Shown here: piece after piece, positions 33,017-41,364 of the stretch
How the letters are laid out: every line of letters starts with the position of its first letter
Numbering within the stretch: the first letter of the stretch is position 1
NCBI GenBank assembly: GCA_963767245.1
Contig: CAVYDG010000013.1
Span: 434,001-498,000 of the forward strand
Direction: 5' to 3'
DNA from: Roseiarcus sp963767245
Lineage (GTDB): Bacteria; Pseudomonadota; Alphaproteobacteria; Rhizobiales; Beijerinckiaceae
Length of the DNA stretch: 64,000 nucleotides
The notes under the pieces: generated by a model
Database searches by the model: none
Seen by the model: only the letters and a program-made list of their open reading frames with translations
What the model was told of the DNA's origin: nothing
Position numbers and translations under genes: made by a program

Positions 33017-34390
33017 CTAGCCGGGCCTTTGGGGCAGTTCGCTCAGCTCGCGCATAGCCGCGACAAATTGCCCGGCGATCTGGTCCCTGAATACGTGGCG
33101 GCCGTCGACGACGACCTTGAGGCCGCCGCTCCAGACACAATCCACCAGCCCATTCCCCACCGCGAAAATCCATGCGTCGAGGATCTGATCGTCCCTCTTG
33201 CCGACGAGCGTTGGATGGTCGGCGCGAAAGGTCAGAATGTCGGCCTTTGCGCCGGGCGCGATCCGGCCGCTGGCGCGCTTCAGCGCCTGGGCGCCGCCGG
33301 ACCAGACCGCCTCGAGCATCGCGCGACCCGTCGATCCCCCCGTCGGGGCGCAGACATTGCGCGCCCTCTCGCGCAACCTTTGCGCATATTCGAGCTGGCG
33401 CAACTCCGCCGCGACGCCGATGCTGATATTGGAGTCGGAGCCGACGCCGTAGCGCCCCCCGCCGCGGAGGTAATCCGCCGCATTGAAGATGCCGTCGCCG
33501 AGGTTGGCCTCGGTCGCCGGACAAAGGCCGGCGACCGCCCCCGAGCGCGCGAGGTCTCGCGTCTCTCGCTCATCCATGTGGGTCGCATGGACGAGACACC
33601 ATTTTTCATCGACGCCAGCATGGTCGATGAGCCATTGCACCGGCCGGGCGCCAGACCAGGCGACGCAGTCCTCGACTTCCTTGATCTGCTCGGCGGCGTG
33701 GATGTGGATGGGGCCATCCCCGGCGAGCGATATCAATTCGGAAAGTTCGCCCGGGCTCACCGCGCGCAGGCTATGCGGGGCAATGCCGATCGTCTCGTCT
33801 CGTTCGCCCTCCGCCATCCGGCGACAATCGTCGACGAGACGGGCGAACGACGCGAGGTCGTTGACGAACCGCCTCTGCTCCGGTTCGGGCGGCGCGCCGC
33901 CGAAGGTCGAATGGGCGTAGAAGACCGGAAGCAGCGTCATGCCAATGCCCGTCCGCCGGGCCGCCGCGAGAATGCGTCCGGCCATTTCCGCCCGCAACTC
34001 GTAGGGCGAACCGTCGGGCGCGTGGTGGAGGTAGTGGAATTCGGCGACTGCTGCGAAGCCCGCCTCCAGCATCTCCACATAGAGCTGCGCGGCGACCGCC
34101 TCGACGTCGTCGGGCGACATTTGAAGCGCGAAGCGGTACATCGTTTCGCGCCAGGTCCAGAAGGTGTCGATCTTGGGGCCGCGTATCTCGGCCAGACCCG
34201 CCATCGCCCGCTGAAAGGCATGGCTGTGCAGGTTCGCCGCCGCCGGCGCCATGATCGCATGACGTTCATCGCCCTCCAGCGCCACGACGCCGGTCTCGAC
34301 CGCGGCGATTTCGCCGTCCTCGATCGTCACCCGCACGTCGGACTTCCAGCCCTCGGGGGTCAGCGCCCTTGCGGCGTGAAGGACAGACAA
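33017..34390 (-). CDS. hutF: Formimidoylglutamate deiminase
   Basis: 457 residues of the amidohydrolase superfamily. LHSHAFQRAMAG supplies the metal-binding His-x-His, then WTWRETMYRFA, a His in IHIHAAEQIKEVEDC, VHATHMDERE, and GSDSNISIGVAAELRQLE as the final metal Asp region. HutF converts N-formimidoyl-glutamate to N-formyl-glutamate plus ammonia, the step that pairs with HutG (N-formylglutamate hydrolase) in the five-step histidine pathway. It is transcribed away from hutI; the 107-bp gap probably holds both promoters. Confidence 0.94.
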   Translation of the reverse strand: MSVLHAARALTPEGWKSDVRVTIEDGEIAAVETGVVALEGDERHAIMAPAAANLHSHAFQRAMAGLAEIRGPKIDTFWTWRETMYRFALQMSPDDVEAVAAQLYVEMLEAGFAAVAEFHYLHHAPDGSPYELRAEMAGRILAAARRTGIGMTLLPVFYAHSTFGGAPPEPEQRRFVNDLASFARLVDDCRRMAEGERDETIGIAPHSLRAVSPGELSELISLAGDGPIHIHAAEQIKEVEDCVAWSGARPVQWLIDHAGVDEKWCLVHATHMDERETRDLARSGAVAGLCPATEANLGDGIFNAADYLRGGGRYGVGSDSNISIGVAAELRQLEYAQRLRERARNVCAPTGGSTGRAMLEAVWSGGAQALKRASGRIAPGAKADILTFRADHPTLVGKRDDQILDAWIFAVGNGLVDCVWSGGLKVVVDGRHVFRDQIAGQFVAAMRELSELPQRPG

Positions 34391-34497
34391 GGTTCGGCTC
34401 CGCTTCCTGCAATCGGCGTCGCGGGCGACCGCCGCTTGCCTTTCGGACCATTAGGTCTATGCAATAAATGACCTGCGGCGTGAAGCCGCCGAGCGCC

Positions 34498-35730
34498 ATG
34501 GTTCACCCAAACGACACCGGCCCGCGCGAAGCGGTTTGGCTCAATGCCCGTCTTGCGACCCTCGCGCCAGGGCGGCCTGGGTTCGGGGTCATCGAAGCCG
34601 GCGCGATCGCAGCGCGAGATGGACGGATCGCTTTCGCCGGCCCGCAGGACGAGCTTCCGTCCGCGTGGCGAAATGGCGCGCCAGCGTTCGACTGCGAAGG
34701 CCGATGGATCACCCCGGCGCTGATCGATTGCCACACCCACCTCGTTTACGGGGGGAATCGGGCGCATGAATTCGAGCTCAGGCTCGCCGGCGCCACGTAC
34801 GAAGAGATCGCCCGCGAGGGCGGCGGCATCGTTTCGACCGTGCGCGCCACTCGCGCCGCGACCGAAGACGAGCTCATGCGATCGGCGCTGCGGCGGCTCG
34901 ACGCCCTGATCGCCGAGGGCGTCGGGACGGTCGAAGTCAAATCCGGCTACGGATTAGAACTTGCCGCCGAGCGAAAATCGCTCCGGGTTGCGCGCGAACT
35001 TGCCAAGCAGCGCAACGTCGCAATCCGGACGACGTTCCTGGGCGCCCACGCGCTGCCGCCGGAATTCGCGGCCGACCGCGCCGCCTATATCGCCAAGGTC
35101 GCCGACGAGATGCTCCCGGCGCTCGCGGGCGAAGGTCTCATCGACGCGGTCGACGGGTTCTGCGAGCGGATCGCATTCACGCCCGACGAGATCGCCCGCG
35201 TATTTGCCGCCGCGCGCCGGGCTGGGCTCCCGGTCAAGCTGCACGCGGATCAATTGTCGAACTCGGGCGGCGCCGCGCTCGCGGCAAAGTTCGGCGCACT
35301 GTCGGCCGATCATCTCGAATATGCGGACGAACAGGGCGTTGCGGCGATGGCGAAGGCCGGCGTGACCGCGGTCCTGCTGCCCGGCGCCTACTATGTGCTG
35401 CGCGAGCGCCAGACGCCTCCAATCGACCTCATGCGCAAGCATCGCCTGCCGATGGCCGTCGCCACCGACTCCAATCCCGGCACTTCGCCCATGACCTCGC
35501 TTCTGCTCGCGCTCAACATGGCCGCGACGCTGTTCGGGCTCACCGTCGACGAATGCCTCGCCGGCGCCACCCGCAACGCGGCCCGCGCGCTCGGCCTTGC
35601 CGATGAGACAGGGACCCTCGAAACCGGCAAATGGGCCGACCTCGCGATATGGGACATCGAGCGTCCGGCCGAGCTCGTCTATCGGCTGGGCTTCAACCCG
35701 CTCCACGCACGCCTCTGGAGGGGACAATGA
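34498..35730 (+). CDS. hutI: Imidazolonepropionase
   Basis: About 410 residues from the ATG at 34498 (a start ten codons earlier is also open). The amidohydrolase signature is DCHTHLVYGGNRAHEFELR; further blocks are VEVKSGYGLELAAE, FLGAHALPPEF, VKLHADQLSNSGG, SADHLEY and ATDSNPGTSP. It hydrolyses 4-imidazolone-5-propionate to formimidoyl-glutamate. Its stop overlaps the hutH start (ATGA). Confidence 0.95.
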   Translation: MVHPNDTGPREAVWLNARLATLAPGRPGFGVIEAGAIAARDGRIAFAGPQDELPSAWRNGAPAFDCEGRWITPALIDCHTHLVYGGNRAHEFELRLAGATYEEIAREGGGIVSTVRATRAATEDELMRSALRRLDALIAEGVGTVEVKSGYGLELAAERKSLRVARELAKQRNVAIRTTFLGAHALPPEFAADRAAYIAKVADEMLPALAGEGLIDAVDGFCERIAFTPDEIARVFAAARRAGLPVKLHADQLSNSGGAALAAKFGALSADHLEYADEQGVAAMAKAGVTAVLLPGAYYVLRERQTPPIDLMRKHRLPMAVATDSNPGTSPMTSLLLALNMAATLFGLTVDECLAGATRNAARALGLADETGTLETGKWADLAIWDIERPAELVYRLGFNPLHARLWRGQ

Positions 35731-37268
35731 CCGTCGTCCTGCGCGCCGGCGACGCCTCGCTAGCCGACTGGCGGGCGATCTGGCGTGGCGCGCCGGTCGC
35801 CGTCGACCCGTCCCACCACGCCGGCGTGGCCGCGAGCGCCGCCGCGGTCGAGCGAATTCTTGCCCGCGGGGAGCCGGTCTACGGCATCAACACCGGCTTC
35901 GGCAAACTCGCGGGCGTGCGCATCGTGGCGGCCGATCTGGCGCAGCTTCAACGCAACATCGTCCTGTCGCACGCGGCAGGGGTCGGCGAACCCGTTCCCG
36001 TCGCGACGACGCGACTGATGATGGCGCTGAAGCTCGGCAGCCTCGCCCAGGGCGCCTCAGGCGTCCAGCCGAAGACGCTTGGCCTCATCGAAGCGATGCT
36101 GGCCCGCGGGCTGACCCCTGTCGTTCCGGCGCAAGGGTCGGTCGGCGCGTCGGGCGATCTCGCGCCGCTCGCCCATATGGCGGCGGCGATGATCGGCGTC
36201 GGCGAGATACGCCTCGGCGATCGCATCACGCCCGCCGCCGCCGCGCTCGCGGAAGTCCGCCTCGAGCCGATCGCGCTTCAACCCAAGGAGGGGCTCGCGC
36301 TCCTCAACGGCACGCAGTTCTCGACCGCCAACGCCCTGATCGGCCTGTTCGAGACCGAGACGCTGTTCCGCTCGGCGCTGGCGACCGGCGCGTTGTCGAC
36401 CGACGGCGCCCGCGGATCGGATGCGCCGTTCGACGCCCGCATCCATGCGCTGAGACGGCATCAGGGCCAGATCGAGGTCGCCGCGTCTTTGCGCGCCCTG
36501 CTCGCGGGAAGCGCCATTCGCGCTTCGCATCTTGTCGGCGACGAACGAGTCCAGGACCCCTATTGCCTGCGCTGCCAGCCGCAGGTGATGGGCGCCTGTC
36601 TCGATCTTTTGCGCCACGCCGCCGCGACGCTGGCGACGGAAGCCAACGCGGTCTCCGACAATCCCCTGATCTTCGCCGATAGCGACGAAGCGTTGTCAGG
36701 CGGCAATTTTCACGCCGAGCCGGTCGCGTTCGCCGCCGACACGATCGCGCTCGCGATCTGCGAGATCGGCTCGCTCGCCGAGCGACGAATTGCGCTTCTG
36801 GTCGACCCGGCGCTGTCCGGCCTGCCGGCGTTCCTCACCCCCAAGCCCGGGCTCAACTCCGGATTCATGATCCCGCAAGTGACCGCGGCGGCGCTGGTCG
36901 CCGAGAACAAGCAACGCGCCTATCCGGCGAGCGTCGATTCGATCCCGACCTCGGCCAACCAGGAGGATCACGTCTCGATGGCGGCGCACGGCGCGAGGCG
37001 TCTTGCGCCGATGGCCGAGAGCGCATTGTCGATCGTCGGCATCGAACTCCTCGCCGCCGCCCAGGCGTGCGACTTTCACTTGCCGATCAGGTCGAGCGCT
37101 GCGCTCGAAGCGCTGCGGGCGCGCCTGCGCCGCGAGGTTCCGCGGCTCGAGGACGACCGCTTCTTTCATCCCGACATCGCAGCGGCGGCACGCCTGGTCC
37201 GCAGCGGCGCGGTCATCGACGCGGTCGGCGAACAGGTCCTGCCCGGCCTCGAGATGCTCGCGCGATGA
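35727..37268 (+). CDS. hutH: Histidine ammonia-lyase
   Basis: 513 residues. The MIO cofactor-forming Ala-Ser-Gly triad lies in VGASGDLAPLAHM. YGINTGFGKLA, QRNIVLSHAAGVGEP, LLNGTQFSTA and SANQEDHVSMAAHGARR are also diagnostic. It removes ammonia from histidine to give urocanate, the first step of the pathway. The ATG at 35727 overlaps the hutI stop, and its own stop overlaps the hutG start, so hutI-hutH-hutG are translationally coupled. Confidence 0.96.
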   Translation: MTVVLRAGDASLADWRAIWRGAPVAVDPSHHAGVAASAAAVERILARGEPVYGINTGFGKLAGVRIVAADLAQLQRNIVLSHAAGVGEPVPVATTRLMMALKLGSLAQGASGVQPKTLGLIEAMLARGLTPVVPAQGSVGASGDLAPLAHMAAAMIGVGEIRLGDRITPAAAALAEVRLEPIALQPKEGLALLNGTQFSTANALIGLFETETLFRSALATGALSTDGARGSDAPFDARIHALRRHQGQIEVAASLRALLAGSAIRASHLVGDERVQDPYCLRCQPQVMGACLDLLRHAAATLATEANAVSDNPLIFADSDEALSGGNFHAEPVAFAADTIALAICEIGSLAERRIALLVDPALSGLPAFLTPKPGLNSGFMIPQVTAAALVAENKQRAYPASVDSIPTSANQEDHVSMAAHGARRLAPMAESALSIVGIELLAAAQACDFHLPIRSSAALEALRARLRREVPRLEDDRFFHPDIAAAARLVRSGAVIDAVGEQVLPGLEMLAR

Positions 37269-38086
37269 CCGCCGAGCATCCCGACTGGCTCATAGTGAGA
37301 CGCGGCGACAGCCCGCTCGTGGTCAGCATTCCCCATGCCGGAGTCGACCTCGCCGGGTTCGAGCCGGCGTTCGTCGATCCGTGGCTGGCGCGGAAGGACG
37401 CCGACTGGCGTCTCGACGAGCTCTACGACTTTGTCGATTCCCCTGGCGCGACAATCGTGCGCACGAAGCTTTCGCGCTCGATCATCGACGTCAATCGCGA
37501 TCCGAGCGGCGCCTCGCTTTATCCCGGCCAGGCCACGACCGAATTGTGCCCGACCACGACCTTCGACGGCGAGCCGCTCTATCGGACGGGGCAAGCGCCG
37601 GATGCTGGGGAAATCCTCCGGCGACGCGAGCTGTTCTTCAATCCCTATCACGCGGCGCTTGACAGCGAGATTGCGCGGCTGCGCCAGTCGTTCAAGCGCG
37701 TCGCGCTGTTCGACGCCCACTCGATTCGTTCGGTGATCCCGCGTCTCTTCGACGGCGAACTGCCGGTGTTCAACCTGGGGACCAATTCAGGGCGAAGCTG
37801 CAGCCCCGGACTGCGCGAGGCGGCCGGCGCGGTCCTCGCGGCTTCGGCTCAAAGCATGGTCGTCGACGGGCGGTTCAAGGGCGGCTGGATCACCCGCACC
37901 TTCGGCAAACCTGATGAGGGCGTCGACGCCTTGCAGCTCGAACTCGCCTGCCGCGCCTATATGCAGGAGCCGGAGCGCCCGGCACCCGGCAACTGGCCGG
38001 CGGCGATCGACGCCGCGCGATCGGCGAAGACCCGCCCGACGCTGAGGCGCGCCCTTGAGACGATCATAGAGCGCGTGAGCCAATGA
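37265..38086 (+). CDS. hutG: N-formylglutamate amidohydrolase
   Basis: 273 residues. Family landmarks are VVSIPHAGVDL near the start, DWRLDELYDFVDS, SRSIIDVNRDPSG, FNPYHAAL, FDAHSIRS and the C-terminal GWITRTFGKPDEGVDALQLE. It cleaves N-formyl-glutamate to glutamate and formate, the last step of the HutF route. It begins within the hutH stop codon. Downstream, an IS110 element separates it from hutU. Confidence 0.94.
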   Translation: MTAEHPDWLIVRRGDSPLVVSIPHAGVDLAGFEPAFVDPWLARKDADWRLDELYDFVDSPGATIVRTKLSRSIIDVNRDPSGASLYPGQATTELCPTTTFDGEPLYRTGQAPDAGEILRRRELFFNPYHAALDSEIARLRQSFKRVALFDAHSIRSVIPRLFDGELPVFNLGTNSGRSCSPGLREAAGAVLAASAQSMVVDGRFKGGWITRTFGKPDEGVDALQLELACRAYMQEPERPAPGNWPAAIDAARSAKTRPTLRRALETIIERVSQ

Positions 38087-38108
38087 TCCCGATATCCCCA
38101 TCTCCAAC

Positions 38109-38154
38109 CGTCATTGCGAGCGACCCCCGGATCAAGTCCGGGGGGAAGCAATCC
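38109..38154. repeat. REP-like repeat R2, left half
   Basis: GTCATTGCGAGCGACCCCC and GGATCAAGTCCGGGG followed by GAAGCAATCCA, as in R1 and R3. The other half (CTTCGTCGCCATAGCC to GCAATGAC) resumes after IS110 copy 2 at 39574-39640, so the element has split the repeat. Confidence 0.75.
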
Positions 38155-38267
38155 ATGAGAACGTCGAGCGCCTTACGATCACTGGATTGTTGGGGTGGAC
38201 GGCCCCTGAGCGGCATCTGTGTGCCATGATGAGGTTTGTCGAGACTTCATCAAAAGAGGAGCCGTCC

Positions 38268-39299
38268 GTGGACCAGATTATCCGCATTGGCATGGATACG
38301 TCGAAGCGTTTCTTTCAGTTGCATGGCGTCGATGGGGAAGGTCGGCCCGTGCTGCGCCGCCAGCTGACGCGCGCCCAGGTGTTGCCGTTCTTCGAGAAGC
38401 TGGGGCCGACCTTTGTGGCGATGGAGGCGTGCGGGGCGGCGCATCATTGGGCGCGCGTATTGACGCGGCTCGGGCATGAGGCGCGTCTGATCGCGCCGCA
38501 GCTCGCCAAGCCCTATGTGGCGCGCGGCAAGAACGATGCGGCGGATGCGGCGGCGCTGTGCGAGGCGGCAAGCCGGCCGCACATGCGCTTCGTGCCGGCG
38601 AAATCGATGGATGAGCAAGCAGCTCTGATGCTGGCTGGTCAGCGGGAGCGGCTGGTTCGGCAGCGCACGCAGCTTGTGAATACGATCCGCGGTCATGGGG
38701 CCGAGTTCGGCCTCATCGCCGCCAAGGGCCCGGCGGGGATTGGCCCGCTGCTCGAGCGCCTTGCCCGGGCTGATATCCCGGCGCTGGCGCGCGAGCTCTT
38801 CGCCGAACTGCGGGAAGAGCATGCGGCGCTGTGCGGTCGGATCGCGGCGCTCGACCGGCGCCTGCGCGGCTGGCGCAACGCCAACGAGACGGCGCGGCGC
38901 CTCGAAGCGATTCCGGGGATTGGTCCGTTGATCGCCTCGCTTCTGGTGATGAAGGCGCCGGACCCGCATCTCTTCAAGTCGGGGCGCGACTTCGCCGCCT
39001 GGCTCGGGCTGACGCCGCGCGACCATTCGACGGCCGGCAAGGCGCGGCCGGGGCGGATCACCCGCGCCGGCGATCCGATGCTGCGCAGCCTGCTCGTGGT
39101 CGGGGCGACCGCGGTGATCTGGCGGACGCGCCGGGGCGCGGCGAAAAACCCGTCCGGCTGGCTTGAAGCGCTCATCGAGCGCAAGCCCGCCAAGCTCGCG
39201 GCGGTGGCGCTCGCCAACAAGATGGCGCGGATCGCCTGGAAGCTGATGGCGAGCGGCGAGCGCTACGCCGGCGGCGACGTGGCCGTCGTGGCCGCCTGA
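38268..39299 (+). CDS. IS110-family transposase
   Basis: 343 residues from a GTG with AAAAGAGGAG upstream; a longer frame starts at 38187 inside the terminal repeat and is unlikely. The N-terminal DEDD/RuvC-like domain has IGMDTSKRFFQL, VAMEACGAAHHW and RGKNDAADAAALCEAA. The C-terminal Transposase_20 domain has AIPGIGPLIASLL and SGRDFAAWLGLTPRDHS, the catalytic-serine-type region. Intact and different in sequence from copy 1, so the two arrived independently. Confidence 0.93.
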   Translation: MDQIIRIGMDTSKRFFQLHGVDGEGRPVLRRQLTRAQVLPFFEKLGPTFVAMEACGAAHHWARVLTRLGHEARLIAPQLAKPYVARGKNDAADAAALCEAASRPHMRFVPAKSMDEQAALMLAGQRERLVRQRTQLVNTIRGHGAEFGLIAAKGPAGIGPLLERLARADIPALARELFAELREEHAALCGRIAALDRRLRGWRNANETARRLEAIPGIGPLIASLLVMKAPDPHLFKSGRDFAAWLGLTPRDHSTAGKARPGRITRAGDPMLRSLLVVGATAVIWRTRRGAAKNPSGWLEALIERKPAKLAAVALANKMARIAWKLMASGERYAGGDVAVVAA

Positions 39300-39568
39300 C
39301 GAGATCGGCGGGCTCGAAACGACGTCCGGGCTCGCCGCGCCGACCTTGCAAGAGACGGGGAGATGGATGGGATCGTTCGATCCGCAACGGGAGATAAACC
39401 GCACGAAGCAACGGCCTTTGAGGTCGCTGGGATTGTTTGGATCTCCCGCCCGCGGAAACCATCTTGGCCAGCAGCCTTCGCTGCACAAACAGGCCGGACA
39501 CATGCACGCAAGCGAACGCACCCCAGAAAAATCCTCCCGCCACACCTTGCAAGCAAGGGGCCGTCCAC
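39300..39568 (+). ncRNA. Candidate bridge-RNA region of IS110 copy 2
   Basis: 268 bp of noncoding DNA between the transposase stop and the right terminal repeat. In IS1111-type elements this region encodes the guide RNA for recombination. No structure was computed. The flanking target CTGGATTG/CTTCGTCG gives a concrete sequence to look for in a target-binding loop. Confidence 0.3.
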
Positions 39569-39670
39569 ACATGCTTCGTCGCCATAGCCCGTCGAAAGAC
39601 GGGCGTTCTTCCGAACGCCCTATGGCTCCTCGCAATGACCCTTCGTCGTGTTGCTTGAAAGGTCCAGCCC

Positions 39671-41350
39671 ATGATCGCGCCAGCCCGCATCGACAATATG
39701 CGCATCGTCCGCGCAGCCCACGGCGCCGAGCTCAGCGCCAAGAGCTGGCTCACCGAAGCGCCGTTGCGGATGCTGATGAACAATCTCGACCCGGACGTCG
39801 CCGAACGGCCGGGCGAGCTCGTGGTCTATGGCGGCATCGGGCGGGCGGCGCGCGACTGGGCGGCCTTCGACCGCATCGTCGCGACCTTGCGCCGGCTCGA
39901 GGGCGACGAGACGCTGCTGGTTCAGTCCGGCAAGCCGGTCGGCGTGTTCCGAACCCACGCCGACGCGCCGCGAGTCCTCATCGCCAATTCCAATCTGGTG
40001 CCGCACTGGGCGACCTGGGACTGCTTCAACGAGCTCGATCGCAAGGGGCTGATGATGTACGGCCAGATGACCGCGGGCTCGTGGATCTATATCGGCTCGC
40101 AGGGCATCGTGCAGGGCACCTACGAAACCTTCGTCGAGATGGGGCGAAGGCACTACGGCGGCGATCTCAAGGGAAAATGGATTCTCACCGCCGGGCTCGG
40201 CGGCATGGGCGGCGCGCAACCGCTCGCCGCCTCGATGGCCGGGGCTTCGATGCTCGCCGTCGAATGCCGCCCCTCCAGCATCGAATTTCGCCTGCGCACC
40301 GGCTATGTCGACGTTCAGGCCAAGGACCTCGACGAGGCGCTCGCGATCATTGAGAGGGCGACCAAGGAGCGCAGGGCGGTTTCGGTCGCGCTGCTTGGCA
40401 ATGCCGACGAAGTGATGCCCGAGCTCCTGCGCCGCGGCGTCAGGCCCGACATCGTCACCGACCAGACCTCGGCCCACGATCCGATCAACGGCTACCTCCC
40501 CAGGGGGTGGACGCTCGCCGAGTGGGAGGAGCGGCGCGCAAGCGATCCCAAGGGGGTCGAGCGCGCCGCCAGGGCGTCGATGGCGGAGCATGTGCGGGCG
40601 ATGCTGGCTTTTGCCCACGCCGGCGTGCCAACCGTCGACTATGGCAACAACATCCGCCAGATGGCGCTCGAGGAGGGCGTCAAGGACGCGTTCGATTTTC
40701 CGGGCTTCGTGCCCGCCTATATCCGCCCGATGTTCTGCCGTGGCGTCGGACCGTTCCGCTGGGCGGCGCTGTCGGGCGACCCGGAGGACATTTTCCGCAC
40801 CGACGCCAAGGTCAAGGAGCTGATGCCCGACGACGCGCATCTCCACAACTGGCTCGACATGGCGCGGGCGCGGATCAAATTCCAGGGCCTGCCGGCGCGC
40901 ATCTGCTGGGTCGGCCTTGGCGACCGGCACCGGCTCGGCCTCGCCTTCAACGAAATGGTCGCGTCGGGCGAACTCAAGGCGCCGATCGTGATCGGCCGCG
41001 ATCATCTGGATTCCGGCTCGGTCGCCTCCCCCAACCGCGAAACCGAAGCGATGCAGGACGGCTCCGACGCCGTCTCCGACTGGCCGCTCCTCAACGCGCT
41101 CTTGAACTGCGCCTCGGGCGCGACCTGGGTCTCGATCCATCACGGCGGCGGCGTCGGCATGGGCTTTTCCCAGCACGCCGGCATGGTTGTCGTCGCCGAC
41201 GGCACGCCGGAAGCCGCCCGGCGGATCGAGCGCGTGCTATGGAACGATCCGGCGAGCGGGGTGATGCGCCATGCCGATGCGGGCTATGCGGCGGCGATCC
41301 AATGCGCGCGCGAGAAGGGGCTCGACCTGCCGAGCATCCCCTTGGGCTAG
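39671..41350 (+). CDS. hutU: Urocanate hydratase
   Basis: 559 residues, normal length. Diagnostic blocks are KSWLTEAPLRMLMNNLDPDV, LVVYGGIGRAARDW, GKPVGVFRTH, ILTAGLGGMGGAQPLAA (NAD-binding glycine loop), VTDQTSAHDPINGYLP, MFCRGVGPFRWAALSGD and SGATWVSIHHGGGVGMGFS. It hydrates urocanate to 4-imidazolone-5-propionate with tightly bound NAD. It is the second step of the hut pathway, but sits apart from hutIHG because an IS110 copy lies between. Confidence 0.96.
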   Translation: MIAPARIDNMRIVRAAHGAELSAKSWLTEAPLRMLMNNLDPDVAERPGELVVYGGIGRAARDWAAFDRIVATLRRLEGDETLLVQSGKPVGVFRTHADAPRVLIANSNLVPHWATWDCFNELDRKGLMMYGQMTAGSWIYIGSQGIVQGTYETFVEMGRRHYGGDLKGKWILTAGLGGMGGAQPLAASMAGASMLAVECRPSSIEFRLRTGYVDVQAKDLDEALAIIERATKERRAVSVALLGNADEVMPELLRRGVRPDIVTDQTSAHDPINGYLPRGWTLAEWEERRASDPKGVERAARASMAEHVRAMLAFAHAGVPTVDYGNNIRQMALEEGVKDAFDFPGFVPAYIRPMFCRGVGPFRWAALSGDPEDIFRTDAKVKELMPDDAHLHNWLDMARARIKFQGLPARICWVGLGDRHRLGLAFNEMVASGELKAPIVIGRDHLDSGSVASPNRETEAMQDGSDAVSDWPLLNALLNCASGATWVSIHHGGGVGMGFSQHAGMVVVADGTPEAARRIERVLWNDPASGVMRHADAGYAAAIQCAREKGLDLPSIPLG

Positions 41351-41364
41351 GGCCGGGCGGAGCA

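Larger units (their letters stand above)
38195..39568 (+). mobile_element. IS110-family (IS1111-type) element, copy 2
   Basis: Terminal inverted repeats GTGGACGGCCCCT (38195) and AGGGGCCGTCCAC (39568). True ends may extend about five bases outward, because the REP sequence GGATTG...CTTCGTCGCC is restored when TTGGG and ACATG are counted as element. One intact transposase gene. It sits between hutG and hutU and can affect hutU expression. Confidence 0.85.

Noticed and set aside
32354..34471. Plus-strand open frame of 705 codons
   Set aside because: Runs antisense through the intron 5' region, the REP repeat and hutF; no protein-like sequence and no start signal.
34391..34497. HutC-type operator in the hutF-hutI gap
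   Set aside because: No convincing palindrome resembling a HutC site was found by eye, and no hutC gene lies in the window.
38250..39635. Minus-strand open frame of 461 codons
   Set aside because: Antisense to the intact IS110 transposase and through REP sequence.
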